64,000 nt of DNA from assembly GCA_029225225.1 (NCBI GenBank), contig JAQXWB010000077.1, forward strand, positions 1 through 64,000, in the 5' to 3' direction. The position numbers and the translations under genes are program-made. The DNA comes from Bacillota bacterium (GTDB taxonomy: Bacteria; Bacillota; Clostridia; Oscillospirales; Oscillospiraceae). Numbering within the stretch: the first letter of the stretch is position 1; each line of letters begins with the position of its first letter. Below the pieces are notes generated by a model. The model had not been told where the DNA came from and ran no database searches. It saw only the letters and a list, made by a program, of their open reading frames with translations. Below are positions 25,800-33,986 of the stretch, piece after piece.

Positions 25800-25836
25800 G
25801 ATTCTTGATGAAAGAATTGAATCAAGAATCAGTATT
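25800..25836. repeat. ATCAAGAATC-family inverted repeat, copy 2
   Basis: GATTCTTGAT and ATCAAGAATC flank 11 bases. The right arm plus AGTATT matches the right arm of the copy at 24.6 kb. A small GTGTGC-GTA-GCACAC palindrome lies just before it. The rest of 25668-25960 holds no gene. Confidence 0.55.
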
Positions 25837-25958
25837 ACAAAGTTCGGATGCAGCGTCAACATCGACAACATCGGAGGCAGGCGTGATATCTTTTCATCAT
25901 AATACCAACTTTTCGAGTAGGTTAATATGATTATACGATGCAAGGAGGAATTTGTCAA

Positions 25959-26010
25959 TAGGAAAATTAGAAAAAATTGATTGATTTTCCTATATACGTT
26001 GTTGTATAAT
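25959..26010 (+). promoter_or_regulatory. promoter and candidate operators of the Rrf2 gene
   Basis: TTGATT (25981-25986), 18-base spacer, TATAAT (26005-26010). AGGAAAAT and ATTTTCCT (about 25960-25991) form an 8-base inverted repeat around the -35, and TATAC-N6-GTATA (25993-26008) spans the -10. Both are well placed for autoregulation. Confidence 0.6.
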
Positions 26011-26042
26011 AGGTTAATAAAATCGGAATGAGAGGGGATTCT

Positions 26043-26474
26043 ATGCTGATTTCTACCAAAGGGCGCTATTCGCTTCGCGTGATGATTGATCTTGCAGAGC
26101 ATCAATCCGGCGGCTACATTCCGCTGAAGGAGATTGCCGAGCGGCAGGAGATGTCCGAAAAGTATCTGGAAAGCATCATCAAGCTGCTGGTCAAGGACAA
26201 AATGCTGGTCGGACTTCGCGGGAAGGGCGGAGGATATAAATTGACAAAAGCTCCCGAGCAGTATACCGTGGGCAGCGTTTTGCGCCTTACAGAGGAATCT
26301 CTGTCGCCGGTATCCTGCTTAGAGCCGAATGCCGATGCCTGTCCCCATGTAACTACCTGCCGAACGCTGCCGTTATGGAAGGGTCTGCATCAGGTCATCA
26401 ATGATTATCTCGACAATATTACCATTGCTGATCTGATGCAGCGAGAAGCGGAGGGAAATGACTATATCATTTAA
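26043..26474 (+). CDS. Rrf2-family transcriptional regulator (IscR/CymR-like)
   Basis: 143 residues. The start LISTKGRYSLRVMIDLA is the Rrf2 signature, followed by the winged helix (MSEKYLESIIKLLVKDKMLVGLRGKGGGYKL). Cys 92, 100 and 106 match the spacing region of the Fe-S ligands in IscR, whereas CymR of B. subtilis has no such set; so cluster binding is plausible. ATG 26043 has GAGAGGGG upstream; the GTG-type track start is earlier. Divergent from cysK across about 375 bases, suggesting control of cysteine supply. Confidence 0.85.
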   Translation: MLISTKGRYSLRVMIDLAEHQSGGYIPLKEIAERQEMSEKYLESIIKLLVKDKMLVGLRGKGGGYKLTKAPEQYTVGSVLRLTEESLSPVSCLEPNADACPHVTTCRTLPLWKGLHQVINDYLDNITIADLMQREAEGNDYII

Positions 26475-26515
26475 TGATAGAGCAGGTTCTGTCCGCATTG
26501 GAATGCAAAAAATAA

Positions 26516-26566
26516 AAGCCTCTCCCCAAAGCTGCTGCATATTTCAGCGGCTTTGGGGAGAGGCTT
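26516..26566. terminator. strong terminator between the Rrf2 gene and rpoD
   Basis: AAGCCTCTCCCCAAAG pairs perfectly with CTTTGGGGAGAGGCTT. The minus strand continues TTATTTTTTGC, so it ends rpoD; plus-strand use is weaker. Confidence 0.85.
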
Positions 26567-26632
26567 ACCTCCGTTCAAAATATCGAAAAACAGAGTGGCG
26601 GGACGAGCACGCCCAGCAGTACGGCGCGGTTT

Positions 26633-27775
26633 TCAGCAATAGAAATCGCGGATCTTCTTTGCACGGCTCGGATGGCGCAGCTTGCGAATCGCTTTGTTTT
26701 CAATCTGACGAATACGTTCACGAGTCACACCGAAAATTTGACCGACTTCCTCCAGCGTGTGCGTCTTGCCGTCATACATACCGAAACGCAGACGCAGGAC
26801 ATCCGCCTCGCGTTCGGTCAGTGTGGCGAGAATATCGCTCAAGGCTTCCGCTAACAGCGCATTGCTGGTAGCGTCCGCAGGGCCGGGCGTGTTGTCATCT
26901 TCGACAAAGGAGCCGATGGTCGTATCCTCTTCGTCACCGACAGGGGTGTCGAGCGAAAGGGTATCGGCAGCGGTACGATTGGCTTCGATGATTTTCTCAA
27001 TGGGGAGATTCAACTCCTCTGCAATCTCCTCAAGTGTCGGCTCTCTGCCAAGCTCCTGCACCAGCTTGCGGTTGCAGCGCGTTGCTTTGTTGATGACCTC
27101 TACCATATGCACAGGCACGCGGATTGTACGCGCTTGGTCGGCAATGGCGCGGGTGATCGCCTGCCGAATCCACCATGTCGCATATGTAGAGAATTTGTTT
27201 CCCTTTGTATAGTCGAATTTATCGACTGCGCGGATCAGACCGGTATTGCCCTCCTGAATCAGGTCAAGGATATGAAGACCGCGACCGGAATACTTCTTTG
27301 CAATAGAAACCACCAAACGAAGATTTGCCTCAGTGAGTTGATTTTTTGCGGTTTGGTCTCCGTCCACAACGCGTTTTGCCAACGCCTGTTCCTCCTCCGC
27401 GCTGAGCAGAGGAATCTGACCGATCTCCTTGAGGTACATTCTTACGGGGTCATCAAGATTGTACTCAGCGGCAAGCTCAACGGGATCAACGAGAGGTTCT
27501 TCCTCGTCAATCGACTCAGGGCCGAGATCAATGTCCTCAATGAGCTCCTGCATGCCATCCTCAGAACCGGGCTCGGAACTGAGAATTTGGATTCCCATGG
27601 ATTCAAAAGTATCATAGACCTGCTCGATCTTTTCAACGGAAAGATCCAACTTTTCCAGTGCGGCAAGAACTTCGGATGCCGATAAGACACCGTCGCGACG
27701 TCCCTTGTTAATGAGGGCGGTCAGAGGTGTCATCAGTTCCTCATTGTTTTTTCCGCTTCTATTCGAGGTAGCCAT
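26633..27775 (-). CDS. rpoD: primary sigma factor RpoD/SigA
   Basis: 380 residues with region 1.1 ([20 protein letters not shown]), region 1.2 ([18 protein letters not shown]), region 2 with the -10 and melting motif ([32 protein letters not shown]), region 3 and region 4 ending in [25 protein letters not shown]. This is the housekeeping sigma factor that would read the TTGACA/TATAAT promoters listed here. AAGGAAG lies before the ATG. It is not next to dnaG, its common partner. Confidence 0.97.
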   Translation of the reverse strand: MATSNRSGKNNEELMTPLTALINKGRRDGVLSASEVLAALEKLDLSVEKIEQVYDTFESMGIQILSSEPGSEDGMQELIEDIDLGPESIDEEEPLVDPVELAAEYNLDDPVRMYLKEIGQIPLLSAEEEQALAKRVVDGDQTAKNQLTEANLRLVVSIAKKYSGRGLHILDLIQEGNTGLIRAVDKFDYTKGNKFSTYATWWIRQAITRAIADQARTIRVPVHMVEVINKATRCNRKLVQELGREPTLEEIAEELNLPIEKIIEANRTAADTLSLDTPVGDEEDTTIGSFVEDDNTPGPADATSNALLAEALSDILATLTEREADVLRLRFGMYDGKTHTLEEVGQIFGVTRERIRQIENKAIRKLRHPSRAKKIRDFYC

Positions 27776-27820
27776 AAAGCACTTCCTTGTAACTTTGGTA
27801 TTTTCGGGCGTATCTAATTC

Positions 27821-27849
27821 ATTATAGCGTGCAATTTCACTCTATGCAA
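27821..27849 (-). promoter_or_regulatory. promoter for rpoD
   Basis: Minus strand TTGCAT (27844-27849), 17-base spacer, TATAAT (27821-27826). The rest of 27850-28027 holds no gene. Confidence 0.7.
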
Positions 27850-28027
27850 TAGTTTTTTGCAAAAAATAAGAGAAAAAATGATTTTTTTGAAAATACAAGT
27901 ATAATCACGCGAAAAGACGCCTCTGCGAGCTGCGCATCAAAGGATGACGTAGCATAATTTCGTCACCGTTTGCTATTGCACAGGATACCCGCAGAAGCGT
28001 GTTATCATACATGGCTTTTTTCGGAAA

Positions 28028-29230
28028 TTATTCCCGCGTCAAGCTTTCGCGGATTGCAGCGATGAAGCCTGCGCTCGTGACCACATTCGGCGTTTCGCCC
28101 TCCCAAAGCGTTGCAAGATCCTTGGTCATGGTGCCGCTTTCGATCACGGCGATGGAGGCGCGCTCCAGCTTTTGCGCGAAAGAAACCAGCGCTTCATTGC
28201 CGTCCAGCTCGCCCCGTTTGGCCAGCGCGCCTGTCCATGCAAAAATGGTAGCCATCGGATTGGTGGAGGTCTCTTCACCCGCGAGATAGCGGTAATAATG
28301 CTTTGTCACTGTGCCGTGCGCCGCTTCATATTCATAGTTTCCGTCCGGAGAGACCAACACAGAGGTCATCATGGCAAGGCTTCCGAAGGCGGTCGAGATC
28401 ATATCGCTCATCACGTCGCCGTCGTAATTTTTGCAAGCCCAGATAAAGCCGCCCTCACTGCGAATCACACGGGCAACAGCGTCATCAATGAGGGTATAGA
28501 AATAGGTAATACCGGCTTTTTCGAAGGCTTCCCGATATTCCGACTCATAAATCTCCGCAAAAATCTGTTTAAATGTGCCGTCGTAAATTTTTGCGATGGT
28601 GTCCTTTGCGGAGAACCATAGATCCTGTTTTGTTGCAAGGGCGTAGTTGAAGCAGGAACGGGCAAAGGAAGCAATGGAGGAGTCCTTGTTGTATTGCCCC
28701 GTCAGAACGCCGCCGCATTCAAAATCATAGATCGTCTTGCGCGTTTCCTTTCCCTCTGCATCCGTAAAGACCAGCTCCGCCTTGCCCTGCGGAACACGCA
28801 GCTCGGTTGCCTTATACGCATCTCCGTAGGCATGACGCGCAATGGTGATTGGCTTTTTCCAATTCTTTACCACGGGACGAATGCCTTTGACAAGGATTGG
28901 CGCGCGGAAAACCGTACCGTCGAGAATTGCGCGGATGGTTCCGTTCGGGCTTTTCCACATCTCGTGCAGGTTATATTCGCTCATGCGCTGTGTGTTGGGC
29001 GTGATCGTGGCGCATTTGACGCCTACGCCGTATTTTTTAATGGCGTTTGCGGCCTCGTGCGTGACTGCGTCGCGTGTTCTGTCGCGTTCCGGCAGACCGA
29101 GATCATAGTACTCGGTTTTCAATTCCACAAAAGGAAGAAGAAGCTCGTCCTTGATCTGTTTCCACAGAATGCGTGTCATTTCGTCGCCGTCCATTTCAAC
29201 GAGCGGCGTCGTCATTTTAATTTTCTCCAT
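28028..29230 (-). CDS. icd: NADP-dependent isocitrate dehydrogenase
   Basis: Oxidises isocitrate to 2-oxoglutarate. 400 residues of the homodimeric type also seen in eukaryotes: PLVEMDGDEMTRI at the start, TITPNTQRM and SPNGTIRAILDGTVFR at the substrate site, and AHGTVTKHYY in the cofactor region. GGGAGG lies 7 bases before the ATG at 29230, which overlaps the trmB end by 14 bases. With the aconitase-like enzyme at 2.3 kb it would supply 2-oxoglutarate and NADPH; citrate synthase is not in the window. Confidence 0.96.
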   Translation of the reverse strand: MEKIKMTTPLVEMDGDEMTRILWKQIKDELLLPFVELKTEYYDLGLPERDRTRDAVTHEAANAIKKYGVGVKCATITPNTQRMSEYNLHEMWKSPNGTIRAILDGTVFRAPILVKGIRPVVKNWKKPITIARHAYGDAYKATELRVPQGKAELVFTDAEGKETRKTIYDFECGGVLTGQYNKDSSIASFARSCFNYALATKQDLWFSAKDTIAKIYDGTFKQIFAEIYESEYREAFEKAGITYFYTLIDDAVARVIRSEGGFIWACKNYDGDVMSDMISTAFGSLAMMTSVLVSPDGNYEYEAAHGTVTKHYYRYLAGEETSTNPMATIFAWTGALAKRGELDGNEALVSFAQKLERASIAVIESGTMTKDLATLWEGETPNVVTSAGFIAAIRESLTRE

Positions 29231-29873
29231 TTTTGACCTCCCGATTGATCAGCTCACAGCGGTTGATGGGTGTGCCAAGCTGATAGAATTTTTCTTCATA
29301 GCCTGTCATGATCCCGACAGGCCCGTTTTCGTGCAGATTGCGGGTCAAATTGCGGATCTCCAAGCCGCAAGCTTCAAACTCGCCGAGGGACCACTCAAAC
29401 AGTGCGGCATTATCTGTTTTGAAGTGAATCTCGCCGTCCTTGCGGAGAATCTTTTTATACTTTTCCAAGAAGGTGCGGAAGGTAAGTCGGCGCTTGGCGT
29501 TTTTTTTGCGCGGCCAAGGGTCGCAGAAATTTAAGTAAATCAGATCGATCTCGCCGTCTGCGAAGTATTCCTCAAGCTCCGCCGCGTCCAGTGAGAGGAA
29601 ATAGACGTTTTTTAAGCCCATTTCCAGCGCCCGTTCCATGCCGAGCAGCATTGCCTCGTTGACACGTTCGACGGCGATCAATAAGACATCCGGCTCTGCG
29701 GCGGCAGTTTCGACGGTGAATTTTCCTTTGCCGCAGCCGACCTCCAAACGAATCTCCCGTGCTTCGGGCATCAGAGAACGCCAGTTCCCGCGCAGGCGTT
29801 TCGCGTCGCGCAGCCAGATCGCAGAACAGGCTTCCATGCGTGGTTCCAAATTGTTGCGTTTTCTCATTCTCAT
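29217..29873 (-). CDS. trmB: tRNA (guanine-N7)-methyltransferase
   Basis: Methylates G46 in the variable loop of tRNAs. 218 residues with SAM motif LEVGCGKGKFTVETA, the family motif NFCDPWPRKKNAKRR and the C-terminal MTGYEEKF. Length is normal. GAGG is about 9 bases before the ATG at 29873. It overlaps icd by 14 bases, so icd is its downstream operon partner. Confidence 0.95.
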   Translation of the reverse strand: MRMRKRNNLEPRMEACSAIWLRDAKRLRGNWRSLMPEAREIRLEVGCGKGKFTVETAAAEPDVLLIAVERVNEAMLLGMERALEMGLKNVYFLSLDAAELEEYFADGEIDLIYLNFCDPWPRKKNAKRRLTFRTFLEKYKKILRKDGEIHFKTDNAALFEWSLGEFEACGLEIRNLTRNLHENGPVGIMTGYEEKFYQLGTPINRCELINREVKNGEN

Positions 29874-29908
29874 ATGATATGACCTCGTTATTCTTTGCTT
29901 TTTGATGC

Positions 29909-29937
29909 ATTATAGCAAAAGAAAGCGGCTTCGTAAA
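29909..29937 (-). promoter_or_regulatory. promoter for trmB-icd
   Basis: Minus strand TTTACG (29932-29937), 17-base spacer, TATAAT (29909-29914). Confidence 0.6.
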
Positions 29938-29956
29938 GGAGACTGACGAAAAAAAT

Positions 29957-29987
29957 CCGGCATATCGCAAAATTTACGATATGCCGG
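29957..29987 (-). terminator. terminator of the GH13 gene
   Basis: CCGGCATATCG and CGATATGCCGG pair around 9 bases; the minus strand continues ATTTTTTTCG just past the GH13 stop. Confidence 0.85.
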
Positions 29988-29991
29988 GAGG

Positions 29992-31272
29992 TTAAACTTC
30001 GAAAATGACCGGTTCACCGTTGCATCCGAAACGGCCTGCGCGCACCTCTATGATGCCGCCGCTGAGAAGATCTCGGTATTGCCCGTCAGGAAGCGATACG
30101 GGAAGGAGCCCCGCTTCACCGCGAAGGCTGAACACGCCGACAAGCTGTTTTCCCTGCTTTTGATGTGTTGCAAGCACAATGTCATGCGGTAACGCCCGCA
30201 CTTGGTAACTGCTGTCAGTGAAAAGGGGATGCTTCTTGATCTCATACAGGCGATGCAGGAGCGGTGTCAGGTCATGCCCGGTGTCCCAGCGCACCGTGTC
30301 TTTGTCAAACAGACTCGGCGTATGCGTTGCTTCAACCTCCTGACCGGCATAGAGCAGCGTCATACCCTTTTGAAAATACAAGAGAGCAGTATGGTTGCGC
30401 AGCGAGCGCGCATCGGGAATCAACTGTTTCGCGCGGTTATTGTCGTGGTTCTCCAAGAAGCGCAGCTTGACATAGTTGTCAGGATAAATATACTCCTGCC
30501 GATTGACTGCCTCGGCGTATTGCGAAAGCGGGATTTCTCCCTTGAGGTAACTGAGAAAATCAAAGAAAATGTCGTAGTCATAGCAGATGTCAAACGCCTG
30601 ATAGATTTCGGAATCCGAGAGAGAAGGGATACCCTCTGCCCGCGTTCCGGTGATAAAGCATGGCTCGACAGATTCACTCAGCCAGATACAATCCGGGCGA
30701 ACCGTACTGACAGCACGGCGGGCTTCCTGCCAAAATGCCAAAGGCACCAAAGGCGCAACGTCGCAGCGGAAGCCATCGACAATGGAGGCCCATTGCTTCA
30801 GTGTTTCAATTTGATAATCCCACAGCGCCCGATTGCCGTAATCAAGATCAATCACATCAGACCAGTCGCCGATGCGATTGCCCGGTTCACCGTTTGCTTT
30901 GCGGTAAAACCACTCAGGATGCTCCTGCGCCAAGACGGAGTCCGGAGAGGTGTGATTATAAACGACATCAATGATGCATTTCATACCCTCTGCGTGGATG
31001 GCGTTCACCAAGCGTTTGAAGTCCTCCAGCGTGCCGAATTCGGGATTCACGGCGCGATAATCGGAGATGGCATAGGGGCTGCCGAGTGTACCCTTCCGGC
31101 ATTTCGTGCCACAGGGATGAATGGGCATCAGCCAGATGATATCTACGCCCAATTTACGGATGCGCGGGAGGTCGCGGCGGACAGCCTCAAAGGTTCCCTC
31201 CGCGCTGTAGTTGCGGACATAGATGCTATACATGACCTGATTGCGATATTCTTTCGTGGTAGTCAGTGCCAA
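29992..31272 (-). CDS. GH13-family alpha-amylase-like glycosidase (cytoplasmic)
   Basis: About 426 residues with the GH13 (beta/alpha)8 motifs: DVVYNHTS, nucleophile Asp in GFRCDVAP, acid Glu in WLSESVE and the transition-state HD in LENHDNNR. No signal peptide, so it acts on internal or imported maltodextrins. Exact specificity (alpha-amylase, neopullulanase or alpha-glucosidase) is not clear. The start is inferred as TTG 31272 behind GGAGGAG at 7 bases; the frame upstream in the track is Arg-rich noise, and ATG 31233 is an alternative. It stands alone with its own terminator. Confidence 0.85.
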   Translation of the reverse strand: MALTTTKEYRNQVMYSIYVRNYSAEGTFEAVRRDLPRIRKLGVDIIWLMPIHPCGTKCRKGTLGSPYAISDYRAVNPEFGTLEDFKRLVNAIHAEGMKCIIDVVYNHTSPDSVLAQEHPEWFYRKANGEPGNRIGDWSDVIDLDYGNRALWDYQIETLKQWASIVDGFRCDVAPLVPLAFWQEARRAVSTVRPDCIWLSESVEPCFITGTRAEGIPSLSDSEIYQAFDICYDYDIFFDFLSYLKGEIPLSQYAEAVNRQEYIYPDNYVKLRFLENHDNNRAKQLIPDARSLRNHTALLYFQKGMTLLYAGQEVEATHTPSLFDKDTVRWDTGHDLTPLLHRLYEIKKHPLFTDSSYQVRALPHDIVLATHQKQGKQLVGVFSLRGEAGLLPVSLPDGQYRDLLSGGIIEVRAGRFGCNGEPVIFEV

Positions 31273-31468
31273 ACGAAATCTCCTCCTTCTGTGTCTGTAG
31301 GGAAAATGTTGTTTTTGCATATACTCGAGCCTGACTTTATTGTAACGCTTTTTTCGGAAAAGTAAAGCAGCAGTTTTGCAAACATGGAACGGAAGACAAA
31401 CATTTTGCTTGCATTTCTCCTTCGCATCGTGTATAGTATTAAAGCAGTCGAAAAAGATTCCAAAGAAT

Positions 31469-31545
31469 CCGGGCGTAGCTCAGTTTGGTAGAGCGCTAGC
31501 TTTGGGAGCTAGATGCCGCAGGTTCGAATCCTGTCGCCCGGACCA
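31469..31545 (+). tRNA. tRNA-Pro (anticodon TGG)
   Basis: 77 bases. Acceptor CCGGGCG pairs with CGCCCGG; D arm GCTC/GAGC; anticodon stem CTAGC/GCTAG around loop TTTGGGA (anticodon TGG); T arm GCAGG-TTCGAAT-CCTGT; discriminator A and encoded CCA. Confidence 0.97.
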
Positions 31546-31650
31546 TAACCGGATGCCAATTATGATACGATGGGTATCACGATTGGTGTCAGGCTTCTAT
31601 TTGCAAAAGTCCCTGTTTGCAAGAGCTTTCGATACATTTTAACGATAACA

Positions 31651-31698
31651 GGCTCTACGGCGATTCCGAAACGGTCGCGGTGGAGCCTTTTGCGTTTT
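31651..31698 (+). terminator. probable terminator downstream of tRNA-Pro
   Basis: GGCTCTACGGCGA pairs with TCGCGGTGGAGCC (one wobble, one mismatch), followed by TTTTGCGTTTT. Nothing else is seen between the tRNA and the arsR promoter. Confidence 0.6.
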
Positions 31699-31840
31699 AA
31701 TCCTCGTTACCTTTTAACGAAGTGTCATAGAGGTGTGCTACTTTTCATTATTCCTCTGTAAAGAAAAAAGTCGGAGTATTTACGCTCAGAGCTTGGTTTT
31801 GGTTCCGTTGGAAAAATGAATGTGTTTTCTTCAAAACCCA

Positions 31841-31869
31841 TTGACAAACATCGATGTGTTGCATATAAT
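31841..31869 (+). promoter_or_regulatory. consensus promoter and operator of the arsR operon
   Basis: TTGACA (31841-31846), 17-base spacer, TATAAT (31864-31869). The palindrome ACATCGATGT (31848-31857) lies in the spacer and a related AGATGTCGAT follows the -10: a typical ArsR/SmtB operator position. Confidence 0.8.
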
Positions 31870-31899
31870 ATAGATAGATGTCGATGGGAGGTGACGAGC

Positions 31900-32214
31900 T
31901 TGGAGTTTGATGAAAAGAAGATTGCAATGATTTTTAAAGCGTTCTGCGATGAAAACCGTATTCGAATTCTGAAGCTTCTTGCAACAGGTGAAAAATGTGC
32001 TTGCAGATTGCTTGAAGAAATTAGTATTACGCAGCCTACAATGTCGCACCATATGAAAATTCTTTGCGATTCCGGCATTGTAGTTGGACGAAAAGAAGGC
32101 AAATGGATGCACTACTCCATTTCTCCGGAAGGAGCGGCAACTGCCGGAAAATATCTGAAGGAGCTTACCAAAATCACTTGTTCGGACAACGATCAGTCGT
32201 GTTGTGAAAAGTAA
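31900..32214 (+). CDS. ArsR/SmtB-family metal(loid)-responsive repressor
   Basis: 104 residues: winged helix with ENRIRILKLLATGEKCACRLLEE, then SITQPTMSHHMKIL as recognition helix. The CAC in helix alpha-3 is where ArsR-type proteins bind As(III), Sb(III) or Cd(II). A second Cys cluster ends the protein (CSDNDQSCC). The start is taken as TTG 31900 behind GGGAGGTG; the ATG far upstream in the track lies before the promoter. First gene of an operon with a permease and a Cys-rich thioredoxin-fold protein. Confidence 0.88.
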   Translation: MEFDEKKIAMIFKAFCDENRIRILKLLATGEKCACRLLEEISITQPTMSHHMKILCDSGIVVGRKEGKWMHYSISPEGAATAGKYLKELTKITCSDNDQSCCEK

Positions 32215-32296
32215 GTCTATATGCTTTTCGGCTCGACTTTCTTTAAATTCATTACATTGACATATTTCAATTTGACAATCTGTGAAAGGATTCTGT

Positions 32297-33310
32297 ATGG
32301 AAGCAATAAAAACAGCTTGGGATTTCTTTCAAAATGAAATCCTCGGCATGCACTGGCTGAACAGACTGATCAGTACCGTTCTGAATGCTTGTGGATTGGA
32401 CACAACAAGCAGGGTTGGCGGCAGCGTGCAGTTCTTTCTCTATGATACCATTAAAATAATGGTTCTCTTGGGTATTTTGATTTTGATTATTTCATATATT
32501 CAAAGCTACTTCCCGCCGGAGAGAACAAAAAAGATACTGAGCAAATTTCGCGGGATGTGGGCAAATATTCTTGCCGCCCTGCTCGGAACAGTCACTCCGT
32601 TTTGCTCTTGCTCATCTATTCCGTTGTTTATTGGCTTTACAAGTGCAGGACTACCGCTTGGAGCAACCTTCTCTTTCCTGATTTCGTCTCCAATGGTTGA
32701 CCTCGGAAGCCTCCTGCTGTTAATGAGCATTTTCGGATGGAAGGTTGCAGTCATTTATGTTGTGCTCGGTCTTGTCATTGCCGTTGCCGGCGGTACGCTG
32801 ATTGAAAAACTGCACCTTGAAAATCAGGTGGAAGAATACATCCGTAACGGACGGTCACCGGATGTTCCGCCAGAGGAACTGCATTGTAAAGACCGATTGA
32901 AATATGCGTGGGAACAGGTTGTTGTCACCGTGAAAAAGGTGGCGCCTTATGTGCTTATCGGTGTAGGTATCGGAGCGATGATTCATAACTGGATTCCAGA
33001 AGAATTTGTTGTCAAGCTACTTGGGGATAACAACCCATTCGGTGTTCTTCTTGCTACAATTGCAGGCGTACCTATGTATGCTGATATATTCGGCACAATC
33101 CCGATTGCCGAAGCTTTGCTTGCAAAAGGCGCTTTGCTCGGCGTTGTCCTCTCATTTATGATGGCTGTTACAACGCTTTCTCTGCCGTCCATGATCATGC
33201 TGCGCAAAGCGGTAAAGCCGAAGCTACTCGGTATTTTCGTTGCAATCTGCACAATCGGAATTATCGTTGTCGGCTATTTCTTTAATCTGATACAGCCAAT
33301 GATTCTATAA
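32297..33310 (+). CDS. permease of the ArsP/DUF318 family
   Basis: 337 residues with about eight membrane helices. VTPFCSCSSIPLFIGF in an early helix is the DUF318/ArsP signature; the Cys pair binds trivalent organoarsenicals in ArsP or other soft metals in relatives. A central hydrophilic loop holds LHCKDRLKYAWEQV, and later GVPMYADIFGTIPIAEAL is also typical of the family. AAAGGA supports ATG 32297. The ArsR regulator upstream points to metal(loid) efflux; the exact substrate is not visible. Confidence 0.8.
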   Translation: MEAIKTAWDFFQNEILGMHWLNRLISTVLNACGLDTTSRVGGSVQFFLYDTIKIMVLLGILILIISYIQSYFPPERTKKILSKFRGMWANILAALLGTVTPFCSCSSIPLFIGFTSAGLPLGATFSFLISSPMVDLGSLLLLMSIFGWKVAVIYVVLGLVIAVAGGTLIEKLHLENQVEEYIRNGRSPDVPPEELHCKDRLKYAWEQVVVTVKKVAPYVLIGVGIGAMIHNWIPEEFVVKLLGDNNPFGVLLATIAGVPMYADIFGTIPIAEALLAKGALLGVVLSFMMAVTTLSLPSMIMLRKAVKPKLLGIFVAICTIGIIVVGYFFNLIQPMIL

Positions 33311-33366
33311 AAGAACGGAGGAAAATAGCGGATACGGCAATCCTGCGGATGGGTCTGTATATTTTA

Positions 33367-33410
33367 GGGAAGCTCTGAATCAATCCGCTGATTTGTTCAG
33401 AGGTTCCCTA
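33367..33410. repeat. GGGAA-family MITE-like element, short copy 2
   Basis: AGGGAAGCTCTGAATCAATC and GATTTGTTCAGAGGTTCCCT, 17 of 20 complementary, around 4 bases. It sits inside the arsR operon between the permease and the thioredoxin-fold gene. Confidence 0.75.
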
Positions 33411-33437
33411 ATCAATAAACATTTTGGAGGTAATATT

Positions 33438-33851
33438 ATGGCACTGTTCAATTTTGGAAAGAAGAAGGAAGAAGAAAGGAAAGTATCCACCGGCTGCTGC
33501 GGGGCGGAGGAGCAAGCGGAAGAAAAAAACGCGGGATGCTGCTGCGGCTCTCTTTCCAATGCAGAAGAATCCTCGAAAACCTGTTGCGGCACCCCTTTGG
33601 AGGGTATATGTTGCATTAAAGTGCTGGGTGCAGGCTGCAAGTCCTGCCATGAGCAGTATGAAAACGCAATGGCTGCTGTCAAAGCAATGGGGCTGAGCAT
33701 CGAAGTGGAGTATATTACCGATATGGAGAAGGTGATGGAATATGGCGTCATGCGTATGCCTGCCATCGTCGTCAACGAGAAAGTTGTTTCCATGGGTAAG
33801 GTTTTAAAGACCGCCGATGTGGAGAAGCTTCTGCACATGCTGGGATGCTGA
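33438..33851 (+). CDS. thioredoxin-fold (MTH895-like) protein with Cys-rich N-terminal extension
   Basis: 137 residues. The C-terminal 80 (IKVLGAGCKSCHEQYENAM, YGVMRMPAIVVNEKVV) are the small redox-active disulfide/thioredoxin_3 fold with CxxC (67-70) and a cis-Pro in MPA. The first 60 residues are an extension with CC or CCC clusters at 20-21, 34-36, 49-50 and 58-59: eleven Cys by residue 70. It looks like a metal(loid) chaperone or buffer feeding the permease, possibly reducing or carrying As(III). GGAGG is 7 bases before ATG 33438. Confidence 0.8.
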   Translation: MALFNFGKKKEEERKVSTGCCGAEEQAEEKNAGCCCGSLSNAEESSKTCCGTPLEGICCIKVLGAGCKSCHEQYENAMAAVKAMGLSIEVEYITDMEKVMEYGVMRMPAIVVNEKVVSMGKVLKTADVEKLLHMLGC

Positions 33852-33986
33852 TATGCAGAAAGCTGCATTTATCCGTGTACACAATTTCTGCCGCAAGGGA
33901 GCTTTCACTTTTTTGTCAAAGATTTTCCTATCATACCGGCATACCTCACAATGCCGCATCGGGGCTTTGTCGATCTGAGGCACAGT

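Noticed and set aside
27850-28027. possible small RNA between icd and rpoD
   Set aside because: Only a weak GACG/CGTC pairing is seen and no clear promoter-terminator pair.
30202-31365. 387-codon plus-strand ORF antisense to GH13
   Set aside because: Shadow of the amylase frame; no recognisable domain.
33852-33986. short ORF after the thioredoxin-fold gene
   Set aside because: No ribosome site or family; it lies in the gap before the convergent amidase gene.
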